51,519 bases of DNA from an uncultured Desulfotomaculum sp. (GTDB lineage Bacteria > Bacillota > Desulfotomaculia > Desulfotomaculales > Desulfotomaculaceae): the NCBI GenBank assembly GCA_946411205.1, contig CAMKDG010000008.1, forward strand, positions 1 through 51,519, given 5' to 3'. The translations under genes were made by a program, and so were the position numbers. Under the pieces are notes generated by a model that saw nothing but the letters and a program-made list of their open reading frames with translations, was not told the DNA's origin and ran no database searches. This document shows positions 34,996 through 43,341 of this stretch, one piece after another (position 1 is the stretch's first letter; every line of letters starts with the position of its first letter).

Positions 34996-35415
34996 ATGAT
35001 GTGGAAAGAGAAATATAAAATTGGGGTACCTCTCATTGATCAGCAGCATGAGGAACTCTTCAACCGAGTGTCAGATTTTATCCAGACGGTGCGAAAAGAG
35101 GGTGCCTGGGAAGCAAAGTTAGAAAAAATTAAAGCAACCATGGCTTTCATGCAAGAATATGTTGTGGTTCATTTTGATGAAGAGGAAGTTTACCAAGCAC
35201 AAATCCAATATCCAGATTTGGAAAATCACAAGCAGGCTCACGCTAAATTTAAAGAAGCTGTCAATGGCTATGTCAATCGTTTAGATCAGGAAGGCTATAG
35301 TGAAGAACTTATGCAAGAATTTGGTGGTAAACTGATGGCTTGGTTAATTATGCATGTGGCTGCAACAGATCAGAAAATTGGCGAATATGTAGAGAGCCAA
35401 GGGGGAAGAATTTAA
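34996..35415 (+). CDS. Bacteriohemerythrin
   Basis: A 139-residue four-helix-bundle protein that binds O2 at a carboxylate-bridged di-iron site. The ligand set is visible in order: His in IDQQHEELF, His and Glu in VVHFDEEE, two His in HKQAHAKF, then His and Asp in IMHVAATD. The motif WKEKYKIGVPLIDQQHEEL is classical. It may sense or scavenge oxygen. ATG 34996 (followed by a second ATG) has GGCGGGAG upstream. Its stop overlaps the start of the CheX-like gene (TAATG), indicating strict co-expression. Confidence 0.94.
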   Translation: MMWKEKYKIGVPLIDQQHEELFNRVSDFIQTVRKEGAWEAKLEKIKATMAFMQEYVVVHFDEEEVYQAQIQYPDLENHKQAHAKFKEAVNGYVNRLDQEGYSEELMQEFGGKLMAWLIMHVAATDQKIGEYVESQGGRI

Positions 35416-35879
35416 TGAAAGCAGAATATGTAAACTCCTTTTACCAAGCAACTAGTGATGTATTTCAATTGATGTTGGATATACAAGCCGAAAGAGGAAC
35501 ACTGAGATTATTGGAAGATATGGTATTAAGTAAAGATGCCAGTGTTATGCTTGGTGTAACCGGTGACCTGAGGGGAACGATTCTGTTTACCTTCCCTAAA
35601 GATATGGTTTTGGAAATGGTTAAAATTATGAGTGGTATGGAAATGGCTGAAATAGATAGCTTCGTTTCTTCGGCCATCGGTGAGGTGGCGAATATTATCG
35701 GTGGTAATGCAGTGACAATTCTGGCAAACCACAATTATGCTTGTGATATTGCGACACCGCAGGTCTTGGTAGGGGAATACAAATCCTTATCTGTAGGCAA
35801 TGAAAAAGCTCTCTTGCTGCCTTTAATTACCTCCATTGGGGAATTTGAGATTGCTCTATTTTTAAAGGAAAAACAGTAA
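35415..35879 (+). CDS. cheX: CheX-like chemotaxis phosphatase
   Basis: A 154-residue protein of the CheC/CheX/FliY phosphatase group, which dephosphorylates CheY-P. The catalytic helix shows the expected pattern S--xExxN in SFVSSAIGEVANIIGGNA, and the flanking fold elements (VMLGVTGDLRGTILFTFPKDMVLEMVKIMSG) fit. The ATG at 35415 overlaps the stop of the bacteriohemerythrin gene; the frame can be read further upstream only through the hemerythrin coding region. Coupling to an O2-binding protein suggests a role in oxygen or redox taxis, which is inference. Confidence 0.88.
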   Translation: MKAEYVNSFYQATSDVFQLMLDIQAERGTLRLLEDMVLSKDASVMLGVTGDLRGTILFTFPKDMVLEMVKIMSGMEMAEIDSFVSSAIGEVANIIGGNAVTILANHNYACDIATPQVLVGEYKSLSVGNEKALLLPLITSIGEFEIALFLKEKQ

Positions 35880-35911
35880 GTTGTTAATAATATGGAAAAG
35901 AGGATTAACTC

Positions 35912-36271
35912 ATGCCTTGGATTTTGTTTGACTATCCGAGATGAACAACCGTAAAGAAAGCCAAGGATTGGCTTACGCAAAAAGGGATTCCCTTTGAGAC
36001 TCGACATATTGTAGAAGAGAAGCCTACTCGGGACGAAATAAAAGAATTGCATCAGAAAAGTGGTTTAGAATTGAAAAAATTCTTTAATACCAGTGGTGTA
36101 AAATACAAGGAACTAGGAATTAAGGATAAAGTAAAAACAGCCACCCAGGAGGAACTATACGATATTTTAGCTTCAGACGGTATGTTGGTAAAGCGTCCCA
36201 TTCTGACGGATGGACAAAAAGTGTTGGTGGGTTTTAAAGATGTAACCTGGGAAGAAGCATTTTCTGCTTAA
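35912..36271 (+). CDS. ArsC/Spx-fold selenoprotein (in-frame UGA read as selenocysteine)
   Basis: A 119-residue thioredoxin-like protein of the arsenate reductase/Spx/YffB family, provided the in-frame TGA at 35942-35944 is decoded as selenocysteine (residue 11). The start ATG 35912 follows AAAAGAGG. The sequence around the UGA reads YPR-Sec-TTVKKAKDWL; relatives have Cys at this position (CDTVKKA or CSTCKKA), the redox-active residue. Downstream the frame is uninterrupted and typical: PFETRHIVEEKPT, then LELKKFFNTSG and DGMLVKRPILTDGQKVLVGF. A hairpin of the bacterial SECIS type starts shortly after the UGA. Without recoding only a start-less fragment remains. It is probably a thiol/selenol oxidoreductase; true arsenate reduction is unproven. 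It sits among oxygen-defence genes. Confidence 0.85.
35951..35976 (+). promoter_or_regulatory. Candidate bacterial SECIS hairpin
   Basis: AAGCC (35958-35962) pairs with GGCTT (35970-35974) around the loop AAGGATT. Pairing extends through an internal loop to GTA / TAC. The loop GG at 35965-35966 is about 21 bases after the UGA, within the range expected for bacterial SECIS elements, which need a small apical loop with an early G. Confidence 0.6.
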
Positions 36272-36322
36272 CATAGGCTAAGCTGACAGGTTAAGGGTAG
36301 ACTAATTTACCGATTTACATAA

Positions 36323-36376
36323 AGAAAAACTTAGCCTCCGTCGGGTCTAATGACTTAGCGGAGGCTAAGTTTTTCT
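36323..36376. repeat. Copy 4 of the GTCTAA-GACTT intergenic element (intact hairpin)
   Basis: AGAAAAACTTAGCCTCCG (36323-36340) pairs perfectly with CGGAGGCTAAGTTTTTCT (36359-36376). The 18-base loop contains GGTCTAATGACTTAG. The A-run and T-run at the ends make it a potential bidirectional terminator. It lies between the selenoprotein and rubrerythrin genes. Confidence 0.8.
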
Positions 36377-36554
36377 AATTTCACCTTCACGGACTGTCAT
36401 TGCCACATAATAGGTACGACAAGAGTTATTCATCCTATAAATAACAAAAGTATGAACAAATGCTTAATAATTAATAAATTGAAAGGAAAATATTTATCTT
36501 GACGAGAATAAATAAAATATATTAAAAAATATAAAAAACCATAAGGAGGTCAAC

Positions 36555-37088
36555 ATGACTTTAAAAGGGACTAAAACCGAAGAAAATTTAAAAGCTGCCT
36601 TTTCAGGGGAAAGCCAAGCCCGCAATAAATATTCCTATTGGGCTAGCGTAGCTAAGCGAGAAGGTTATGAGCAAATTGCGGCTATCTTTGTAGAAACTGC
36701 CGATAATGAAAAGGAACATGCGAAGCGGCTATTTAAGTTTTTAAATGGTATTACCGATACTAAAACTCACCTTAAAGAAGCAGCTGCTGGGGAAAATTAT
36801 GAATACACCAGTATGTATGTTGAATTTGAGAAAATTGCCCGGGAAGAGGGCTTTACTGAAATAGCTGATGTATTCCGGGAAATCGGCGAAGTGGAAGAGG
36901 AGCATGAAAAACGCTTCTTAGCCCTGTTAAAGAATATTGAAGAAGGTAAAGTATTTAAAAGAGATGAAGAAGTAAAATGGAAGTGCCGTAACTGCGGCTA
37001 TGTTCATAAAGGGAACGAAGCACCGGAGCTCTGCCCAGCCTGTGCCCATCCACAGGCCCACTATGAGCTATTATGTGAAAACTACTAA
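36555..37088 (+). CDS. rbr: Rubrerythrin
   Basis: A 177-residue cytoplasmic peroxidase that reduces H2O2 with electrons from NADH through rubredoxin-type carriers. The di-iron four-helix bundle (about 1-140) shows the Glu and ExxH ligands in [35 protein letters not shown] and [13 protein letters not shown]. The C-terminal rubredoxin-like domain has CRNC and CPAC for one Fe. The start follows a near-perfect AAGGAGG. A very AT-rich promoter region with TTGACG at about 36499 lies upstream; a PerR-type box is suspected but I cannot confirm one. It forms part of an oxygen-defence cluster. Confidence 0.95.
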   Translation: MTLKGTKTEENLKAAFSGESQARNKYSYWASVAKREGYEQIAAIFVETADNEKEHAKRLFKFLNGITDTKTHLKEAAAGENYEYTSMYVEFEKIAREEGFTEIADVFREIGEVEEEHEKRFLALLKNIEEGKVFKRDEEVKWKCRNCGYVHKGNEAPELCPACAHPQAHYELLCENY

Positions 37089-37121
37089 AGTAAAGGCCGG
37101 GAGTTATTCCCGGCCTTTACT
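37089..37121. terminator. Bidirectional terminator between rubrerythrin and a minus-strand small gene
   Basis: AGTAAAGGCCGGGA (37089-37102) and TCCCGGCCTTTACT (37108-37121) are perfect 14-base complements around GTTAT, immediately after the rubrerythrin stop and three bases past the stop of the minus-strand gene. Confidence 0.8.
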
Positions 37122-37123
37122 AA

Positions 37124-37279
37124 TTAGGATTCCTTTTTGATTTTTGTATCTTCGATTTTTTTGCCAGGTATTGCTACATCACTGGAGTATTCTTCCTTAT
37201 AATCATGATCCTTGTCTTTTTCGGTAACTCCCGCAAAGGTAACACCAAAAAAACCTAATCCGTTTTCTTTCTCAGCCAT
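37124..37279 (-). CDS. Small charged protein downstream of the amino-acid permease, function unknown
   Basis: A 51-residue frame begins MAEKENGLGFFGVTF and ends in IKKES. It is rich in Lys, Glu and Asp (KDKDHDYKEEY). ATG 37279 has AAGGGGG about ten bases upstream on the minus strand, and the frame ends right at a strong terminator, both arguing for a real gene. It lies 20 bases after the permease gene and is probably co-transcribed with it. No membrane segment and no family that I recognise. Confidence 0.6.
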   Translation of the reverse strand: MAEKENGLGFFGVTFAGVTEKDKDHDYKEEYSSDVAIPGKKIEDTKIKKES

Positions 37280-37299
37280 GATATGGCCCCCTTTTTCAT

Positions 37300-38700
37300 T
37301 TAACTCTTGGAAGCATCAGATTCTTGTTGGGCTAGAACACTATGGGTACGACCATAGGCAAAATAGGTTATAATGCCAATGACCATCCAGACGAAGAAAT
37401 TTCTCCAAGTATGAGCGGGTAAATTCCCCATCACGAAAGCACAGAAAATCAGAGCTACCGGGCCAATCACGAATAGTGCCGGACACCTAAAGGGACGTTC
37501 CCAGTCGGGTTTGGTTTTGCGTAGTCTCATCACGCCGATGATGGACATAAAGAAGGCAAACAAGGTGCCGATACTACACATTTCTGCCACCAGATGAATG
37601 GGGGTAAAGCCGCTCATTGCGGCAACGGCAATACCAACAAGGATCGTGACGAGATAGGGTGAGCCAAATTTCGGGTGAAGTTTGCACAGGGAACGGGGAA
37701 TCAGGCCATCACGGGACATGGCAAAGAAAGCTCGGGTTTGCGCATACATCATTACCATGAGAACCGTTGTTAGGCCCGCTATAGCCCCGGTGCCCACGAT
37801 TGCGGAACCCACACTATAGCCCAGATTACGCAAAACAAAGGTTACCGGTTCGGCTGTATCTAATTGTGGATAGGGTGTGGTGCCAGTCAATACTGCAGTC
37901 ACAGCGATATACAATACGGTACATACGGCCAGTGAAGTGAGAATACCAATGGGCATATCATGTTTGGGGTTTTTGGCTTCCTCTGCTGAGGTAGCAATGG
38001 AATCTATGCCCAAGTAGGCAAAAAAGATTACCGCTGCCCCGGTAGCCACCCCATGCCAGCCGTAGGGTAAAAAGGGGGTCCAGTTGGTTGGGTTAACCTT
38101 GGGTCCGGCCAGGATTAAGAAAATAAAGATGGCGGCTAGCTTAATGAATACCAGAATTTTATTTAGATTCGCACTTTCCTTCGTGCCTCTGACCAGTAAT
38201 AACATTAGAAATAGTGCGATTAAAACAGCGGGTAAATTCACAATACCGCCATCAGCGGGTACCTTCGTTAAAGCTTCTGGTAAGTGTACTCCCCCAGATG
38301 CCAAAATGCCAGTGAAATAAGCAGACCAACCGCCCGCCACCGCGCTGGCCCCCACCGTGTACTCCAAAACTAAGCCCCAGCCGACAAAAAAGGCTAGAGA
38401 TTCACCTAATGCGGTATAGGTATAGGTATACGCACTGCCAGCTATCGGAATCATCGATGCCAGCTCCGAAAAAGCCAAAGAAACGAAGGCCACGGTTAAC
38501 CCTGCCAGAACAAAGGATAACATCAGACCGGGTCCGGCATATTTAGCAGCTGCCACACCTGTTAGAACAAAAATACCGGTACCGATGATTACGCCTATGC
38601 CGATTAGCGTAATATCTAAAGCACCTAATGATTTGATTAAGCCATGTCTTTTTGATTCTCTGATCATGACTTCTACATCTTTAGTTCGAAAGATACTCAT
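37300..38700 (-). CDS. APC-family amino acid permease
   Basis: A 466-residue integral membrane transporter with about 12 hydrophobic segments. The unwound helix 1 motif IGIGVIIGTGIFVLTG, SELASMIPIAGSAYTYTYTALGE and FFAYLGIDSIATSAEEAKNPK are hallmarks of the cationic amino acid transporter (CAT/YfnA) branch. It probably takes up amino acids with protons. ATG 38700 has AAAGGAG at good spacing; an in-frame start at 38736 would add 12 residues. It follows tyrosine phenol-lyase on the minus strand after a hairpin, so it may belong to the same transcript and feed amino acids to catabolism. Confidence 0.92.
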   Translation of the reverse strand: MSIFRTKDVEVMIRESKRHGLIKSLGALDITLIGIGVIIGTGIFVLTGVAAAKYAGPGLMLSFVLAGLTVAFVSLAFSELASMIPIAGSAYTYTYTALGESLAFFVGWGLVLEYTVGASAVAGGWSAYFTGILASGGVHLPEALTKVPADGGIVNLPAVLIALFLMLLLVRGTKESANLNKILVFIKLAAIFIFLILAGPKVNPTNWTPFLPYGWHGVATGAAVIFFAYLGIDSIATSAEEAKNPKHDMPIGILTSLAVCTVLYIAVTAVLTGTTPYPQLDTAEPVTFVLRNLGYSVGSAIVGTGAIAGLTTVLMVMMYAQTRAFFAMSRDGLIPRSLCKLHPKFGSPYLVTILVGIAVAAMSGFTPIHLVAEMCSIGTLFAFFMSIIGVMRLRKTKPDWERPFRCPALFVIGPVALIFCAFVMGNLPAHTWRNFFVWMVIGIITYFAYGRTHSVLAQQESDASKS

Positions 38701-38731
38701 GGGCATACTCCTTTTATTTACGATCATGTAG

Positions 38732-38770
38732 CACAAGGGCCGAAAGGGTTAACCCGAATCGGCCCTTGTG
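38732..38770 (-). terminator. Hairpin between tyrosine phenol-lyase and permease genes
   Basis: CACAAGGGCCGA (38732-38743) pairs perfectly with TCGGCCCTTGTG (38759-38770), enclosing a GGGTTAACCC dyad. No clear T-run follows on the minus strand, so it may only reduce read-through into the permease gene. Confidence 0.55.
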
Positions 38771-38791
38771 TAAACTATCTTTTGTTCTTCT

Positions 38792-40183
<1,392 letters not shown>

Positions 40184-40395
40184 TTATGTATTGTTTTTGT
40201 TTGCTTACTTCATAAACGTTATTGCTACTATTTTTAGCATTGACAACAGTAGTTTGTAACTGTTACTGAATTTTATCCAAGTTGGACATAAACTTTTTAA
40301 AAAAATTACAGTAAAAATATCCCAGGTATTTTTAACAAGATAAAGTCTAATACTTACATTGAATTTACTTAGAAAAATAGTAGGGGGGAAACAGT

Positions 40396-40551
40396 ATGCC
40401 AAAAATAAATGAATCTCTAACAACAAGCCAAAGAACCGCTAACCCTACCTTAAAGGATGCATTTACAGATCAAACCGAAGCATCTTACTGTAAAGTAAAA
40501 TCTGATGCACGTGCTTTAGGATCCGAATTTGATGGCAACTATGTACCTTAA
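40396..40551 (+). CDS. 51-codon small ORF, possible leader peptide of the amino-acid transporter gene
   Basis: An open frame starts at ATG 40396 after GGGGGGAAACAG and encodes 51 hydrophilic residues starting MPKINESLTTSQ and ending EFDGNYVP. It contains two tyrosines and one cysteine and shows no membrane segment. The final codon before the stop is proline. The intrinsic terminator at 40564 begins only 12 bases after the stop, and the sodium-coupled transporter gene follows. This layout resembles a stalling leader peptide such as TnaC, although it is longer. It could equally be an independent small gene with its own terminator. Confidence 0.55.
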   Translation: MPKINESLTTSQRTANPTLKDAFTDQTEASYCKVKSDARALGSEFDGNYVP

Positions 40552-40563
40552 ATAGTAAGAAAC

Positions 40564-40609
40564 AAAAAGTGGTTGGCTACTACTAGCTAACTGCTTTTTG
40601 CTTTTTCTC
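40564..40609 (+). terminator. Intrinsic terminator between the small ORF and the transporter gene
   Basis: AAAAAGTGGTTGGCTA (40564-40579) pairs with TAGCTAACTGCTTTTT (40584-40599) over 16 positions, three of them G-U, with loop CTAC. T-rich sequence continues to 40607. Confidence 0.8.
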
Positions 40610-40674
40610 CCTATGAAAAATCATTTCCAAAACGATATACCCCTTAGCTTCATTAAAAGGAAGTGAGTTGAACG

Positions 40675-41988
40675 ATGACCGAACGTGAAGCTTGGTCAGG
40701 TAAGCAGGGTTTTATTTTAGCTGCTGTAGGTGCTGCAATGGGATTAGGGTCCATTTGGATGTTCCCCTTTCGGATCGGAGCCTTTGGAGGCGGTGCCTTT
40801 CTGGTGCTCTATTTGCTTTTTACTTTCATTCTGGGTATCACCGGACTGATGGGTGAATTTGCCTTTGGCCGAAGTCAGCAAAAAGGGGCTATTAGCGCTT
40901 TTGAAAATGTATTTAAGGAAAAGAACAAGGGCGGATTAGGAGCAGCCTTAGGGGTTATTCCGGTGCTGGGTGTAACCGGCGTGTTTACCTTTTACCTGAT
41001 CGTTTGTGGCTGGGTCCTAAAGTATTTGTGGCTATCGTTAACCGGCGCCTTTGCTAAGATTAATCCTGGCCTATATTTTGACGGGTTTGCCGGGCAACCG
41101 GAGAGTATCTTCTGGCATGCCTTAGCACTGCTAGTAACGTTAGTGATCATTGTAAAAGGCGTTACCGCTGGAATAGAAAAATCAAATAAGATCATGATGC
41201 CAGGTTTGTTTATTATTCTGGTGTTGCTATTGGTACGTTCTTTAAGTCTAGAGGGGGCTTCAGAAGGAGTTAGGTTTTTAACTGTACCGGATTGGTCTAA
41301 ATTACAGGAACCTTTGACTTGGGTAAATGCATTGGGACAAGCTTTTTTTACCGTATCCTTGGGAGGAGCTGCCATGCTGGTTTATGGTAGTTACCTGCGT
41401 GAAAGCGAAGATATTCCCTTTTCCGCTTTTCATACTGCTTTTTGGACTACCGTCGCTTCACTATTATCAGCCTTTGTTGTTATACCTACGGCCTTTGCCT
41501 TTGGGCAGGACCCGCAGGCAGGTCCGCCGTTATTGTTTATCACGATTCCCTATATCTTTAGCCACATGGTTGGGGGTTTTTTCTTTGGCCCGTTGTTTTT
41601 CCTGGCAGTTCTTTTTGCAGCTATCTCCTCTGCCATTAATCTAATGGAGGTGCCGGTGGAAGCTGTGATGGATCGTTTTAAGATGGACCGTAAAAAGGCT
41701 TCTATACTAGTGGCTATAATAGGCTTTATAATGGGTCTGCCCCTTGACTTAAACCTAGAACTCTTTGGCAAATTCTCTGATTTTGTCACCATTTATATGG
41801 TGCCCTTTGGTGCTGTGCTGGCAGCCTTTGTGTTTTTCTGGGTTTATGGTGTAACAAGAGCGGTGGCTCAAGTAAACAAAGGAGCAGTAAAACCAGTGGG
41901 TGAGTGGTGGGGTTATCTCGGTAAATATGTTTTTACCGGTGTTGCTCTATTTATTCTGGTCATGGGCATTGTCCTGGGCGGTATTTAG
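40675..41988 (+). CDS. Neurotransmitter:sodium symporter family amino acid transporter
   Basis: A 437-residue membrane protein of the LeuT-fold SNF/NSS family with about 11 hydrophobic segments, as usual in bacterial members. Helix 1 has GFILAAVGAAMGLGSIWMFPF, the Na+ and substrate-binding signature (usually GNLWRFP; here GSIWMFP). EFAFGRSQQKGAI, the YGSYL helix and SSAINLMEV follow. It would import an amino acid with Na+; the neighbouring tyrosine phenol-lyase makes tyrosine or another aromatic a reasonable substrate guess. ATG 40675 follows AAGGAAGTGAG. Transcription from upstream must pass the terminator at 40564-40609. Confidence 0.92.
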   Translation: MTEREAWSGKQGFILAAVGAAMGLGSIWMFPFRIGAFGGGAFLVLYLLFTFILGITGLMGEFAFGRSQQKGAISAFENVFKEKNKGGLGAALGVIPVLGVTGVFTFYLIVCGWVLKYLWLSLTGAFAKINPGLYFDGFAGQPESIFWHALALLVTLVIIVKGVTAGIEKSNKIMMPGLFIILVLLLVRSLSLEGASEGVRFLTVPDWSKLQEPLTWVNALGQAFFTVSLGGAAMLVYGSYLRESEDIPFSAFHTAFWTTVASLLSAFVVIPTAFAFGQDPQAGPPLLFITIPYIFSHMVGGFFFGPLFFLAVLFAAISSAINLMEVPVEAVMDRFKMDRKKASILVAIIGFIMGLPLDLNLELFGKFSDFVTIYMVPFGAVLAAFVFFWVYGVTRAVAQVNKGAVKPVGEWWGYLGKYVFTGVALFILVMGIVLGGI

Positions 41989-42131
41989 CGGCTGAAGGTC
42001 GATGGCTGATGGCAAAAAGGGAAGTGGCACAAAAAACACTTTACGCCACGCTGTACTTTTGCCAAGAGTGGTAAAGTACGGAAATATATGATACAATCCT
42101 CTGGTAGTGAAATAATAGAGGTGATCACATC

Positions 42132-43232
42132 GTGTCAACAAATTTGATAAGTGGCATTATTGGTTTGCCGCTGGTGGGAAAGACGACCATTTTTAATTTG
42201 TTAACCAACTCTAATCAAGAAATATCCAATTTTCTAAGTGGTAAAACAGAGACCATCACCGCTTCTGCCAAGGTTCCGGACAAGCGGATCGATTTTTTGA
42301 CGAACATGTACAAGCCCCGCAAAATCACCTTTGCTCAGATTCAGTTTAGCGAAGTTCCTGGTCTAGTTCGTGGTGCCAGTGAGGGTAAAGGCGTAGGCAA
42401 CCAGTTCCTCAGTGCTATTCGTAATGCTGATTTATTGGTGCATGTGGTAAGAGCCTTTAACAATTCAGATGTGCCTCACGTAGAGGATGATGTTAACCCC
42501 TTGCGGGATATTGAAACCATTGCAGTGGAAGTTTTGCTGGCAGATATGGATTTGGTGGAAAAGCGAATCGAAAGAATTCAATCCGGTAAGAAAATCACCA
42601 AAGAAAATGCCTTTGAATTAGAAGTTTTAAAGAAATGCTTGGCTGCCCTGGAAGAGGAATCTCCCATCAGTCAACTGGGACTCACAGATGAGGAAAAGGG
42701 TACCCTGCGTAACTATGCCTTTTTAACTGAGAAGCCCATGATGCTGGTGGTTAATATTGATGAAGACCAGTTTCGGTCAGGAACCTATCCTGGCAAAGCA
42801 GAGGTAGTGAGTTACGCTGCCGCTAAAGGGATTGCTGTCATTGAAATCTGCGGCCGGATGGAAATGGAAATCAGCCAGTTGCCGGAAGAAGATCGGGCCC
42901 TTTTTATGGAGGACCTAGGCATTACCGAGCCGGGCATCGACAGGCTGGCCAGAGCGGTTTACGATTACCTGGGCTTAATTTCCTTCCTAACTGCTGGTGA
43001 AGACGAAGTAAGGGCCTGGACTATTAAAAAAAGTACGGATGCCAAAAAGGCGGCGGGTAAAATTCACTCTGATATTGAACGGGGCTTTATCCGCGCTGAG
43101 GTAGTAGCCTTTGAAGATTTGGCAGAGGTTGGTTCTATGGCCAAAGTGAAGGAAAAAGGGTTATTTCGCCTGGAGGGCAAGGAATATATTGTGAAAGATG
43201 GCGACATCATCAACTTCAGATTTAACGTATAG
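42132..43232 (+). CDS. YchF/Obg-like P-loop NTPase with TGS domain
   Basis: A 366-residue translation-associated NTPase of the YchF type. Domains: G domain (about 1-200), a helical insertion and a C-terminal TGS domain (about 280-366, LISFLTAGEDEVRAWTIKKSTDAKKAAGKIHSDIERGFIRAEV in part). The G4 motif NIDE fits the NxxE form that lets YchF prefer ATP over GTP. G3 is EVPGLVRGASEGKGVGNQFL. The P-loop reads GLPLVGKTT, whereas the usual YchF form is GLPNVGKST, so this may be a divergent paralogue. The start is GTG 42132 after AGAGGTGATC. A strong terminator follows. Confidence 0.88.
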   Translation: MSTNLISGIIGLPLVGKTTIFNLLTNSNQEISNFLSGKTETITASAKVPDKRIDFLTNMYKPRKITFAQIQFSEVPGLVRGASEGKGVGNQFLSAIRNADLLVHVVRAFNNSDVPHVEDDVNPLRDIETIAVEVLLADMDLVEKRIERIQSGKKITKENAFELEVLKKCLAALEEESPISQLGLTDEEKGTLRNYAFLTEKPMMLVVNIDEDQFRSGTYPGKAEVVSYAAAKGIAVIEICGRMEMEISQLPEEDRALFMEDLGITEPGIDRLARAVYDYLGLISFLTAGEDEVRAWTIKKSTDAKKAAGKIHSDIERGFIRAEVVAFEDLAEVGSMAKVKEKGLFRLEGKEYIVKDGDIINFRFNV

Positions 43233-43235
43233 CAG

Positions 43236-43261
43236 AAAACCCCGGTTAGCCGGGGTTTTTT
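43236..43261 (+). terminator. Terminator of the YchF-like gene
   Basis: AAAACCCCGG (43236-43245) and CCGGGGTTTT (43250-43259) are perfect arms around TTAG, followed by more T. Confidence 0.9.
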
Positions 43262-43341
43262 AGTATAGTATTTTGTCATCAAGTGTTAAAATACAGTAGT
43301 ATTTATGAATCATTAAGCAGATGTAATAGGAGTCGATAGGA

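Noticed and set aside
36047..36271. Short ORF taken as an independent gene
   Set aside because: It is the C-terminal part of the UGA-containing ArsC-like gene starting at 35912; it has no ribosome site of its own.
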